From: JABWBD01 sp040768665
Lineage (GTDB): Bacteria > Planctomycetota > Planctomycetia > Pirellulales > Thermoguttaceae
Direction of reading: 5' to 3'
Length of the DNA: 64,000 nt
Assembly: GCA_040768665.1 (NCBI GenBank)
Contig: JAXGMN010000056.1
Coordinates: forward strand, 18,194 to 82,193
A model generated the notes under the pieces. The model was not told where the DNA came from, did no database searches, and was given only the letters and a program-made list of their open reading frames with translations. Of this stretch, positions 7,961 through 17,600 are shown in pieces; position 1 is the stretch's first letter, and each line of letters opens with the position of its first letter. A program made the translations under genes and the position numbers.

Positions 7961-8880
7961 AATCCGAGCCGGACCGAGGCCGCAGCCCGCCCCACTGTCG
8001 CACCGGCTGACGGGAGTTGTCCCTGCGACGATCGGCCGGTACTGCGGACGGCGTGCCGAGAACGGCGGTCCTCGCCCCGGCGAGGGCGGCCGTGCGCGCC
8101 ACGCCGCGCGCATTTCAGCGGCTGCACCGTCGCCGTTGACCGCCGCAGGCGAAGCCGACGCCGATCCCCTGCCGTACCCGGCCCCCGCCCCATACCCACT
8201 GCGGCCCTGCGGCGCCCCGCCAATTCCGGCCCAGCGAGGTTTTGCACGCTCGCCGACAGTACACCAATCAACTGATCGCGGGGCGGCCCGCGCGCGGGAC
8301 TCAAACCCCGGTAAGACGCCGCCGGTCGACCAAACAAATCCGCCGGAGTCGGAGTCGTCGCACTCGGTCTGGTTGGACGGCTGCTTACGGCTCGCCCTCC
8401 GGGCCGGACCGTTGCATGAATGCGGGCTCGCTCCTGAAATGCAAACGTCGTCCCGCTCGCTCGGCCGCGCCCGACATGCTCAGTACAATTGCACGGAGAA
8501 GGGGACACGATGCCTAATTCGCGTCACTCCGCCAATACTTCGGTACAGTATCCCTGGAAGTCCTGAAGGACCATCGTCTCTTCCCCGCGAGCGCGCTCGA
8601 CCCGCGCCACCCCGTTGACTTCGTGAGCCGCAAACATCAACCCGTCCGAACGTAAACTGACCGACAGCTCCGCCACCGAGCCCGGCATTCCCGCCGCCTC
8701 GATCGCCGGGCTGATGTAGTAGAGCCGCGCGGTCAGGCCGCATATACATTTCGACCCGCGACTTGGTATCATGACACACAATCCACCAAGAAACGCGGAG
8801 GCTTGAGATCATGGCCGGCGTCCGGTCCTTCACAGAGCTGTTGACTCTGTACTGTGTATTGTGTACTGTGCAGCGCCCCT
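7961..8880. other. Very GC-rich non-coding stretch, no supported gene
   Basis: Between the IS66 remnant and the REP-transposase remnant I see no gene that can be defended. A minus-strand frame at 8524-8781 (ending VLQDFQGYCTEVLAE) has a protein-like C-terminal half (SVAELSVSLRSDGLMFAAHEVNGV) and could be the tail of a lost gene, but it has no clear start or ribosome site. The stretch 7980-8240 is dominated by arginine/proline-coding GC runs in every frame. Confidence 0.5.
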
Positions 8881-9000
8881 ACTAGACGAAGAGCAACGAG
8901 CGGTTCTGACTGCCCATGACATTATCCCGCAGGATCTGAACGATCTGACGCGCGATCTCGGTTGAGAACCTCGAAAGACCTTGATTCGCCGGTGTTCGGA

Positions 9001-9166
9001 GCGGAACATCAGCGCGCGATGCCGTTTCGGTTACAGCGCGACGGCGGTTACCGAGCGGCTTGGATACCGAGGTCCGAATAGTGTTAGCCACGCCGCGCGC
9101 CGCATCGAGAACGGCTCCGCGGCCCTGAGAGCGGTTGCCGCGAAGTTGGAGGTGAAATTACGCTAA
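9001..9166 (+). pseudogene. C-terminal remnant of a REP-associated tyrosine transposase
   Basis: The translated segment ARCRFGYSATAVTERLGYRG followed by SVSHAARRIENGSAALRAV matches the last 50 residues of the intact transposase encoded at 10534-11490, with only scattered substitutions. Only this DnaA-like helix-turn-helix tail survives; the catalytic domain is absent. It is on the opposite strand to the intact copy and is followed at 9172 by the same REP-like end sequence. It marks an older, deleted copy. Confidence 0.8.
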
Positions 9167-9171
9167 TCGCT

Positions 9172-9195
9172 ATTCACTGTTCCAGCTCTGACCCC
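9172..9195. repeat. REP-like end sequence
   Basis: The sequence attcactgttcCAGCTCTGAC plus CCC is the reverse complement of the unit found beside the intact Y1 transposase (GTCAGAGCTTGAACAGTGAA). It sits 5 bp after the stop of the transposase remnant, in the same relation as at 10522-10528 for the intact gene. Confidence 0.6.
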
Positions 9196-9280
9196 GGATT
9201 TCCTCCCCCGGGCGAGCGGGTGGAGCCGATGTGCCGGCAATGAGGCCCGCGACGCGGGACGCGTCGGACGACACCGCATT

Positions 9281-10273
9281 CTACGGCGTGACCTTCTCCA
9301 CCCGGCTTCGAGCCGTTTGGTAGAGCGGCGTATCGGCAGGGGCTCGTGCAAGCACTTCCGCGTAGAGTTCGGCCGCCCGCGCCGGCCGCAACGACTCGAG
9401 CCGCTCCGCGCGGTCAAACAGCCGGTGGCACTCCTGAAGGTTTCGGCAAGCCTCCGCGGCAGCCACCGTATCCGGCTCCTTATCCATGGCAACCACTCGC
9501 TCTTCCGCCAGGCGGGCCGAAGGCGCCGGCGCCAGATCGCGGGCCTCACGGTAGACCCAGTAGGCACAGCAAGCCTGGCCGTCGGCCTCGTGCTGCTGCC
9601 CCAATTCCCACAGCGCCTTCGCTTCCGGCTCATTCAACACCACCGCACACTCCGGCCGCGCACGCTGCTTGCGCACCCGCTTGCGAATCTCCGATTTCGC
9701 AGACGGGACGTCGGCATACCGATCCGCCAACTCGTCAAACTGCTGAAATGCCGACGCGACGCGCGTCTTCCAATCGGCCACGCCGCTGTTCGAGCTGGAC
9801 TCGGCGACCAGCAGATCGCTCGGCGAGATCATTGCCTGGGCGAGATCGAGCGTCGCCTCCACCTCGCTGAGCTTCTTCTCGACCTCCTCGCCCAACTCCT
9901 CCAACCGTTGTCTCGCCCGCTCCGTAGCGGCTCGCTTGGGCTTCGACAGCGCCAGGCTCCGATAGAGCCTCGAAGCGGTCCGCACGTCCCCTTCCCCGTA
10001 AGACCGCTCGGCCGCCGCCAACCGATCCGCATCGCCGGCGGCTTGCTTCAAAACGGCCTGCAGCCGCGCCTCCATCGCCTGCCGAGCCAGCATCGACTGG
10101 CGCTGGGCCGCCATCAGCGCAGACCCGTAGCGTGAATTGGCCAAACCATAGGCCGCGGATGTGCCCCGCCCCGGAGCACAGCCCCGTACGCCTCAAGCCC
10201 CTTCCAGATTGGCGGCGGTCAGCAGCACAAATCCGATCAGACCGGCGACAGCAAGAACTCGTCTGCCAGGCAT
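9281..10273 (-). pseudogene. Secreted TPR-like protein with an in-frame TGA after the signal peptide
   Basis: The open frame 9281-10144 encodes 287 residues with helix-pair repeats (for example AERSYGEGDVRTASRLYRSL and ARAAELYAEVLARAPADTPL) like tetratricopeptide or coiled tail proteins. Its first ATG at 10144 has no signal peptide. In the same frame, upstream of a single TGA at 10193-10195, an ATG at 10273 starts MPGRRVLAVAGLIGFVLLTA, a clear signal peptide ending near LEGA. The natural gene was probably 9281-10273, with about 330 codons, now interrupted by one stop codon. Alternatives are a sequencing error, a recent null mutation, stop readthrough, or re-start at 10144 giving a cytoplasmic form. 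Function is unknown; such proteins in planctomycetes are often envelope scaffolds. Confidence 0.6.
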
Positions 10274-10435
10274 CGTCTTCTCCACTTTTGCGGCTTTTGC
10301 GGCGGCAACTAACCGCTTATTCTGAAGGCTTCGCGGCCTCCGTGTCAAGTAACCCGCTTGAGGGTGCATACGGGGATTCCGGCGTTGATCGTTCCTGGGC
10401 AAAATCGTCAATAGGAGAATCAGAAGGATTTTTGA

Positions 10436-10530
10436 GTGCAATCATTGGAGTCAGAGCTTGAACAGTGCAATCATTGGAGTCAGAGCTTGAACAGTGCAAT
10501 CATTGGAGTCAGAGCTTGAACAGTGAATAG
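10436..10530. repeat. Three perfect 29-bp tandem repeats plus REP end
   Basis: The unit begins gtgcaatcattggagtcaga and ends gcttgaaca. It is repeated without change at 10436-10464, 10465-10493 and 10494-10522, and is followed by gtgaatagtg. There are no spacers between copies, so this is not a CRISPR. The unit contains the dispersed element GTCAGAGCTTGAACAGTG also seen near 9172, 11531 and 14319, and lies just after the stop of the Y1 transposase, as expected for REP/BIME arrays mobilised by such enzymes. Confidence 0.8.
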
Positions 10531-10533
10531 TGA

Positions 10534-11490
10534 TCAGCTCAATTTGGCTTCGAGGTCGGCGGCAACGGCCTTCAGTGCCGCGGTGCTCTTCTCAATGCGT
10601 CGTACGGCATGGCTGACACTGCTCGGACCTCGGTATCCCAAGCGATCGGCGACCGCCGTCGCGCTGTAGCCAAAACGGCATCGCGCCAAGTAGGCCGCCA
10701 TCGCCCGCGCCGCCTCGTCGCTCCGCCGACCCGGTGACCAGCACTCCTCTGGACAGTCGAAATACGTCGCCACCTCGGCCAGGATCTGGTCCAGCGAAGG
10801 CCGGGATCGCAGACGCTTCAGTTCCGGCACACCTTCCGCTTCGGAGCGATCGCGAAGCAGATGCCGAATCCGGTCCACAAATGCTTCCGATCCCAGCAGC
10901 AATCCGCCCACCGCCCCAGAAAAGGGCGACGCCGGCGGGTCGGCCACACCGGAGCGCACAAAGCCGGCGTACGCGCGGCGCGGCCTCTGATGATCCGCCC
11001 CGAACTCGCCCAGCACGCGCGCGTACGTCACCCACTCCAGCGCCTTACGCGCCTGAACGTATCCGGGATAACTGCTCCAGCGGTACTCCTCCGGCCGCAG
11101 CACCATCTTCGCCCGAACCGGATTCAAGTGGATGTAGCGGCTGACGTCGAAAAAGTAGCCGTCTTCCTCAATCAAGTGCCCCTTGAACCGTCCTTGAAAC
11201 AGGTGGCCCGCGCGACGGTGGCGCCGGTTGAAGTAGCTCGTATAGCTCCCATTCAAAAACTGCATGCCCGCCGACAGATTGGCTTCGGGAGTCTCCACGA
11301 AGAGGTGTTCGTGGTTGGTGAGGAGCACGAACGCATGCAAGCGCCATCCATACGTTTCGACGGTCCGCCGAAGCCATTCCAGTCGCTTCGTGCGGTCGCC
11401 GTCGTCTCGGACGACCCGGCGACGTTCATTGCCCCGGGAGATCACGTGGTATAGGGCCCCGGCAAACTGGATCCGCAAAGGTCTGGCCAT
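10534..11490 (-). CDS. REP-associated tyrosine transposase (Y1/HUH superfamily)
   Basis: A 318-residue protein. Residues 1-130 form the Y1 transposase domain: MARPLRIQFAGALYHVISRG, a metal-binding HxH in TNHEHLFVET (residues 58-67; Glu between the two His), and the putative catalytic Tyr in SRYIHLNPVRAKM. The C-terminal 60 residues (ARCRFGYSATAVADRLGYRG and following SVSHAVRRIEK) form a DnaA-like helix-turn-helix, the usual DNA-reading tail of planctomycete members. These enzymes cut single-stranded REP hairpins and spread them. Matching REP-like sequences flank it at 10436-10530 and 11531-11545, so it is likely active or recently so. It has no frameshift. The start MARPLRIQ is standard for the family. 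Confidence 0.92.
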   Translation of the reverse strand: MARPLRIQFAGALYHVISRGNERRRVVRDDGDRTKRLEWLRRTVETYGWRLHAFVLLTNHEHLFVETPEANLSAGMQFLNGSYTSYFNRRHRRAGHLFQGRFKGHLIEEDGYFFDVSRYIHLNPVRAKMVLRPEEYRWSSYPGYVQARKALEWVTYARVLGEFGADHQRPRRAYAGFVRSGVADPPASPFSGAVGGLLLGSEAFVDRIRHLLRDRSEAEGVPELKRLRSRPSLDQILAEVATYFDCPEECWSPGRRSDEAARAMAAYLARCRFGYSATAVADRLGYRGPSSVSHAVRRIEKSTAALKAVAADLEAKLS

Positions 11491-11530
11491 ACCATCATCC
11501 TACCTCAAACGTTTGCACGCTGCAAGACCT

Positions 11531-11560
11531 TATTCACTGTTCAAGGAAGCCCGGCGAAAT
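11531..11560. repeat. REP end and left arm of a 17-bp inverted repeat
   Basis: tattcactgttcaagg (11531-11546) is the inverted REP end on the 5-prime side of the Y1 transposase. It overlaps AGGAAGCCCGGCGAAAT (11544-11560), which recurs exactly as its reverse complement at 14302-14318 on the far side of the large transposase. The two mobile elements therefore abut or are nested here. Confidence 0.65.
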
Positions 11561-12031
11561 GCGTTTGGCTTTAGGGAGCGCGGAGGCGTGATTCACCTTT
11601 GAACGATGCTCAGCTCGCGTACAGCGGCTCTGAGAAGCAGTGAGACGTTGCACCACGCAAAGCGTCATTGCGGGCGATGCGGAGAAACCGCGCCGGCTTG
11701 GCCGGCAGCGTCGAATACACAACCAAGGATTTCAGTCACAAAGACGTCACCGCTTGGCACAGAAAGTGCGCCGCCATTTTCATGCCAAATCCGTATGATT
11801 TTGAAACTTTGCGAAACGCCACGCTCTACAAACATTGCGAAGAGTTGGCACAGGAAATGCCGCGCGCACATGTCGTGCCAAAGGGCTTGCACATTGCACA
11901 ATCGCCTTGCCACAAACCCTTGTCTTCTTGGCGTTAAACGGCGCTTTCGGTATTGACATCTTCGCGCGATTATGCATAATCAAAAGTGTGCGTCAGGATC
12001 ATGGCGTGGCTCTTTGAAGAAGCCTGCGGCG
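11561..12031. other. Non-coding stretch upstream of the large transposase
   Basis: No supported gene was seen in this 470-bp stretch. The GC content drops toward 11760-11990, and the ATTATGCATAATC palindrome at about 11968-11980 is the most promoter- or operator-like feature. This is consistent with the 5-prime end of an insertion element carrying its own promoter. Confidence 0.4.
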
Positions 12032-14254
12032 ATGTCCACTTCGTCCGCCGTCTCTCCTTCCTCGTTGGACCCTGCCCAAGCGGTCCAAGAAAAGCAACAA
12101 CGGGATGCCGCGCGCTTGTTCCAGCGGCTCGAGCACATCCCGGTGCAGGATCTCTCCATCCATTACAGCCTGCAACATTCTTCCATCACCTTGCCCGCCG
12201 CGCTGATTCGCTTCCTTGCCGTGGCCGTTCTTTTCCGCTTGGACTCGATGAAGAAGTGGCACCTGGTCCTTCAAAGCGCGCTTCTGCCGGAACCGGTGCA
12301 GAAATGGCTCGCGCTGGACAGCCTGGCGGACCTGGTCGATCAGGCCACGGTCGATTGGGTCCCGCCGAAGGTCCTTCTGGACACGCTCGGCTGGCAGGTG
12401 GCCGAATGCCTGACCCAGTGCGCCCTTCCGCAACCGGCGGCCACGATCCGCCAGACGATCGCGATTCTGCTGTTGCGCGATGCCACACGCTGCGGGGAAG
12501 GCGTTGTGCTGGACAAGAAGTTCTGGCGACGGGTGATCGAGAAAGGGCAGCGCCCCTTGTCGGCGGCCATCCAGGAGGAGTGCCGGCAGCGGATCGCATT
12601 CGTTCTGGGGCAAGTCGACCTGAGCGAAGCCGTCCCGGGGCACTGGCGGGAGGTGCCAGAATTGACCGAGGAGGATCGCGCCAAACTGGAGGCGGTGCGT
12701 GTCGGCGAGCCGAACGAACGCCTGCAAGCGCTTTCGGCAGCCTTCCATGAGGGCCTGTTCGATTTCGTGACGAAGCTGTTGGCCTGCTCCTACAGCCAGA
12801 AAGGCCGCCGGGCCCATCATCCACTCTTGCAGTTGAAAGTGTGGCTGGCGATGTTGGCCCACGGCAGTGCGTCGCCGGGGGAATTCTTGCGCGAGGTCGA
12901 CGACTCGGTGCAGTTGCGTCTGTTTCTGGAGGTGATGAGCCATCAAGAGCTCCCTTCCCAGCGGCGAATCAAAGGCTTCGTGACGGAGCGTCTCTCTCCG
13001 GTGATCGAGTACCTGGTGCTTGGGCACCAGGTGGTTCTGCTGGGGCAAGAAGGGATCGAGATCGGCTGCGATTTCGGCACCGACGCCGCCGACATGCTCA
13101 GCCAAGGCAGGATGAAATACGACGCGGCGGCGATGCACGTCACGGGACTGCTGGGGTGGCTGATCGAGGAGTGCCGGCGGTTCTGCGAGTCGACTAGCCG
13201 AAGCGGTCTGAGCGAGGAGGACCGAGCGGTCTTGCTGCGGGCGTTCGAGGAGTTGGATTGGAAGGTGCTGGGGAACTTCGGCCGCAATCGGCAGGGGCTG
13301 ATCGGAGCCATTCGTGACACGTTGAACGGCCATTTCGTGACCCCAATGCCGGGCGTGGTGGCGCTGGACTGCCGGCCTCGCGACGGGCCGGTTTTGACGG
13401 ACCTGGCCACGTTTGCCAAGGCTCTGGCCGCCGAATTCCTCGCGCGGATGAAGGTTTTCGGCGAGAAGTTCGACAGTTCGGTGTTTTACGACCCGGAAGG
13501 CAGCGCGCATACCAAGCGGGCCAAGACGATCCACGGCTACGGCGTGCAATTTCTGTCGGACTTGAGGTACGGCCTGATCTGGGCGTTTGCGGTGTTTCCG
13601 GCGGGCGACGGCTTCCGTCCGCAGATTACCGACTGGGTGATCCGGACGAAGCGAATCTTCCGGTGGGAGCGAATCCAATTGACCTCGGACCGTGAATACA
13701 CGATTGCCAAAGCGATTCACGAGTGGGAGAAGGAGCAGGTGTATCACTACGGTCCGCGTGCGGATATCGATGAGAAGAAGAAAGGCATCTTCACGGAGGC
13801 GGACTTCGAGGTGTACACGTTGTATGCGACCTGCCCGAACGGCGCGAGGCTGACGCGGAAGCCGAACGTGTTTGTGCGAGGATCGAGCGAACAGTGGCGT
13901 TATCAGGCAAAGGGGACGGACTGCCAAGGCTGCTCGCGTCGGGGGGAGTGTACGAAGGGGAAGAACCCGCGGATGCTCTGTGTCAACGTGTATCGGGAGG
14001 ACCTGGAAAAGCATGCCTCGCGGATGAAGGCGGATCCGGAGCGGACTCGCGACCTTTTGGGGCGGCACCGGGCGACGGTCGAAGGGATCGTGAACAACCT
14101 GATGAACCACCAGGGCATGCGTCACGCTCGCTGGAAAGGACTGGCGTTGGCGCGCGTGCAGGTAGGCTTGGCCATCGTGCTTCTGAACACGCTGAAGTGG
14201 TACAAGATCCGTTGCGGCCAGCTTGCACCGATGACGTTGAAGCCCGTCGCGTGA
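12032..14254 (+). CDS. Large IS1182-like DDE transposase
   Basis: I place the start at the ATG at 12032 (MSTSSAVSPSSLDPAQAVQE), giving 740 residues; an in-frame ATG at 11972 would add 20 weakly supported residues. The N-terminal 250 residues are an unusual helical extension with several Leu-rich helices. From about residue 255 the protein resembles IS1182/DDE_Tnp_1 enzymes: a HHPLLQLKVWLAMLAHGS segment, a region with YDPEGSAHTKRAKTIHGYGV, and the typical C-terminal DCQGCSRRGECTKGKN cysteine cluster, followed by RHRATVEGIVNNLMNHQGMR. Usual IS1182 enzymes are 450-550 aa, so this is long. A 17-bp inverted repeat 470 bp before and 48 bp after the gene may mark the element ends. No frameshift is seen. 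Strong antisense frames are shadows of its GC-rich codons. Confidence 0.88.
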   Translation: MSTSSAVSPSSLDPAQAVQEKQQRDAARLFQRLEHIPVQDLSIHYSLQHSSITLPAALIRFLAVAVLFRLDSMKKWHLVLQSALLPEPVQKWLALDSLADLVDQATVDWVPPKVLLDTLGWQVAECLTQCALPQPAATIRQTIAILLLRDATRCGEGVVLDKKFWRRVIEKGQRPLSAAIQEECRQRIAFVLGQVDLSEAVPGHWREVPELTEEDRAKLEAVRVGEPNERLQALSAAFHEGLFDFVTKLLACSYSQKGRRAHHPLLQLKVWLAMLAHGSASPGEFLREVDDSVQLRLFLEVMSHQELPSQRRIKGFVTERLSPVIEYLVLGHQVVLLGQEGIEIGCDFGTDAADMLSQGRMKYDAAAMHVTGLLGWLIEECRRFCESTSRSGLSEEDRAVLLRAFEELDWKVLGNFGRNRQGLIGAIRDTLNGHFVTPMPGVVALDCRPRDGPVLTDLATFAKALAAEFLARMKVFGEKFDSSVFYDPEGSAHTKRAKTIHGYGVQFLSDLRYGLIWAFAVFPAGDGFRPQITDWVIRTKRIFRWERIQLTSDREYTIAKAIHEWEKEQVYHYGPRADIDEKKKGIFTEADFEVYTLYATCPNGARLTRKPNVFVRGSSEQWRYQAKGTDCQGCSRRGECTKGKNPRMLCVNVYREDLEKHASRMKADPERTRDLLGRHRATVEGIVNNLMNHQGMRHARWKGLALARVQVGLAIVLLNTLKWYKIRCGQLAPMTLKPVA

Positions 14255-14648
14255 TTCTCCAGTCCTCAGCGCGGCCGCGAGCCACGCGATCGTCCACACT
14301 GATTTCGCCGGGCTTCCTCAAGCTCTGACCCCAATGGCCGACCCCAATGGCCATTCCGACGCAACAGCCCCCTCATGAGACGGATTCTATTGCAGCCGAC
14401 CACCGGCGCTGGTCAATAATGGGGCGTGGCTTTGCGCTGCGACGCGCCGTCGTGCAACACGGAAGCGGTGCGTTGCACAAGTGCCGGTCAAGGACAGCAC
14501 CGCGAGGTTCCCTTGGCAGAAACACAAGTCGCGCATCGGGCCACCCGCGTCCGTTCGAGTTCTCCCTTGAGCATCCGAACGAGAACAAGCAGCACATTCC
14601 AACCGTTGACATGATTCAGGGTCTCTACCAAAGTGGAAAGGGCGAACC
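14255..14648. other. Intergenic region, REP relic and leader of the beta-helix gene
   Basis: The stretch holds the right inverted-repeat arm (14302-14318), a REP-like sequence reading caagctctgaccccaatggc at 14319-14338, and a short direct repeat of gaccccaatggcc. The rest (14340-14648) has no supported gene. GGAAAGGG at 14635-14642 is the likely ribosome site of the next gene. Confidence 0.5.
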
Positions 14649-17600
14649 GTGAGAACGAACTTCTTGCTCCAGGAACGTTGGCGGATACCGGCTCTTGCGC
14701 TCGTCGCGACCTGGTGGGCGAGTGGGGCGGCCTTTGGGCAGACGTTGCCTTCAATTACCGCCGGGCTTGTCGCGGGAGAAGTCTCGCCCGCGAGCCCGCA
14801 GGCGGACTTTGTCGTCGACCCGGCCGGCAACGATCGGAATCCAGGAACCGCGGCCCAGCCGCTGGCTACCCTTGGTCGCGCTCGCGAACTCGTGCGCGAA
14901 CTCCGCAAGGCCCAGCCCGCCCGCGACGTGCTGGTGCTGATTCGTGGCGGCACCTACCACGTCGAGGAGCCGCTGGTGTTCACGCCGGACGATTCCGGCC
15001 GCAACGGCGGATTGGTGACATACGCCGCTTGGCCCGGACAGCGGCCCGTCCTCAGCGGCGGCCGCCGGATCACCGGTTTCCAACAGGATGCCCAGGGGCT
15101 GTGGACAGTCCGAGTTCCCGAGGTTCAAGGCCGACGGTGGCGCTTCGAACAGCTTTACGTAAACGGCCGCCGCGCCGTGCGGGCGCGAACTCCCGACCGG
15201 TTCTATTTCTACATGAACGCACCGCGGCGCAGAGGCATCGATCCCGCCACCGGCCAACCCCGCAAACCGGATGACCTATCGTTCCTCGCCAACCCCAACG
15301 ACATTGCTCCACTGTTGGCTCTGCCGCCCGAACGACTCCGCGACGTGGTGGTCGCTTCGTATCACTCCTGGCACATCTCGCGCCAATACGTGGCCTCGAT
15401 CGAGGCCGACAAGAACAAGAATACCGTCTTCCTGACCGGCTCGTGCGGAGTCCCGTTCTTCACCTACACGCAGAACGAACGCTACTTCGTGGAGAACTAC
15501 CGCGAAGCCTTGGATACGCCGGGCGAGTGGTTCTTGGATCGCGACGGCCTGCTGTCCTACAAGCCGCTACCGGAAGAAGATGTGCAGACAGCCGAAGTCG
15601 TGGCACCGGTCGCGGACACGCTTTTGCAGTTTGTCGGCACCGGCGAGGAGCAGCCGGTGACCAACATCACGGTGCGCGGGCTGGCACTGGCGTATGGTGG
15701 ATACCAGTTGCCGCCGGAGGGACAGTCCTCCCCGCAAGCGGCCTGCAAGATTCCGGCGGTTGTAATGGCCGACTACGCCCATGGGATCACGCTCGAAGAC
15801 TGTACAATCCAACACACGGGCACCTACGGCGTCTGGTTTCGCGACGGTTGCCGCGATTGCACTGTCGAGCGCTGCCTCCTCGAAGACCTCGGAGCCGGCG
15901 GCGTGCGCATCGGTCAGACGGGCCAAGTTTCCAAGCCGGCCGAGCGGACCAGCCACATCCGCATCGACAACAACATTTTGCGCCGCGCGGGACACGTCTG
16001 GCCGGATGCCGTAGGGGTGCTCGTTGGGCACAGTGGCGACAACCAGGTCACCCACAACGACATCTCCGGCATGGCGTATACCGGAATCTCGGTCGGTTGG
16101 AGATGGGGCTATGGCGAGGTGCCTTCGGTGAGAAACTCGGTCCGCTTCAATCACATTCACCACCTCGGCTGGGACGTGCTGGCGGACATGGGCGGCATCT
16201 ACACCCTCGGCGAGGCGCCCGGAACCGTGCTCGGCAACAACGTGATCCACGACATCGACGGCGATGGCGATTCCGGCATGCATGGCCTTTACAACGACAA
16301 CAGTACATCGCACATGCTGTTGGAAAACAACCTGGTGTACAACGTTCGCGACGGCGGCTACCAGATCGGCAGCGGCAAGGGGAATATCCTCCGCAACAAC
16401 GTCTTCGTCGCGCGCCCGCAAGGCGGCAGCCGGCACGGCCAATTGCTGTTCTGCATGTATTACCCCGTCGAGCAGCACCTGGCGGCGACCTTCGAGCGGA
16501 ACATCATCTACGGCTCCGCCGGCAAGCTGTTCAGTGTCCCGCCCACGTTCGGCGAGCGCCTGCGGTTCCATCATAATCTGTACTGGGAGCCGTCGGGCGA
16601 ACCGTTGGACTTCGTCGGCCGGTCGTTCGACGCCTGGCAGAAATCGGGACGCGATGCAGGCTCGATCATCGCCGACCCGAAGTTCGTCGATCCGGCCGGA
16701 CACGACTTCCGCCTGCAAGCGGACTCGCCGGCCTTTGCACTCGGCTTTGTTCCCGTCGACTACACCCAGGCCGGCGTCTACGGCAACCCGGCTTGGATCC
16801 ACAAAGCGCAGGAAATCGACTACCCACCGTGCGAGTTCGCCCCGCCGCGCCCGCCGCTCAGCTTCTTCGACGACTTTGAAGACACCCCCGTCGGCGAATC
16901 GCCCGGGATCGCGCAGGTGCATGCGGGCGAGTCCGCCGGTTCGATTGCCGTCACCGAGGAGTCTGCAGCCGGCGGCCGCCGCTGCCTGAAGATCACGGAT
17001 GCCCCGAACCTGAAGTACGCCCACGATCCGCACTTCTATTACGCGCCGCGACTGGATCGCGGGCGAGCGACGTTCGCCTTTGACATCCGCGTCGAGGCGG
17101 GCTCACAGTTGTACTGCGAATGGCGAGAGTATCCCGGTGTGCCGTACTTCCACACCGGTCCGCGGATCTCCATTCGCGACGGGAAACTGACCGCCCCCGG
17201 CAGCGAGCCGCTCCCGGTGCCCGTCGGCCAGTGGTTCCACGTTGAGATGTCGGCAGGCCAAGGCGAGCAGGCAGACGGCACGTGGCAGCTCACCGTGGCT
17301 TTTCCGGGGCAGCCGCCGAAACAGTATGACCTCAAGACGGCCAGCCCGCCGTTCCGCGTCACCACCTGGCTGGGTTTCGTCAGCGACGGCACACAGCCCG
17401 CCGTCTACTACCTCGACAATCTGCGTCTGAATAGCGACATTCGCGGCGGGCACCAGCGAGGGTGCGATGTTTCCCACCTGGTTCCGCACGCTCACCCTGG
17501 CCTATCTCGGCAAGGCACTGCCGGGTTCGATCGCCGGCTCATACGATTGGCAATTCTGCAATTGTCCGGGACTGCAGTTCTGGGAGAATCAATGACACCT

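Larger units (their letters stand above)
11544..14318 (+). mobile_element. Putative insertion element bounded by a 17-bp inverted repeat
   Basis: AGGAAGCCCGGCGAAAT at 11544-11560 and its exact reverse complement ATTTCGCCGGGCTTCCT at 14302-14318 bracket one transposase gene, giving a 2.78-kb unit. Each arm is fused to a REP-like sequence (CACTGTTCA outside the left arm; tcAAGCTCTGACC outside the right). The arms could therefore be transposon ends inserted in a REP site, or part of a REP-derived repeat. No target duplication was identified with confidence. Confidence 0.45.

Noticed and set aside
10436..10522. Possible CRISPR array of 29-bp repeats
   Set aside because: The three copies touch each other with no spacers; they are REP-type tandem repeats.
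11999..14299. 766-codon minus-strand open frame
   Set aside because: Antisense shadow of the intact transposase; no family features or ribosome site.
15567..17033. 488-codon minus-strand open frame
   Set aside because: Antisense to the signal-peptide-bearing beta-helix gene and caused by high GC codon use.
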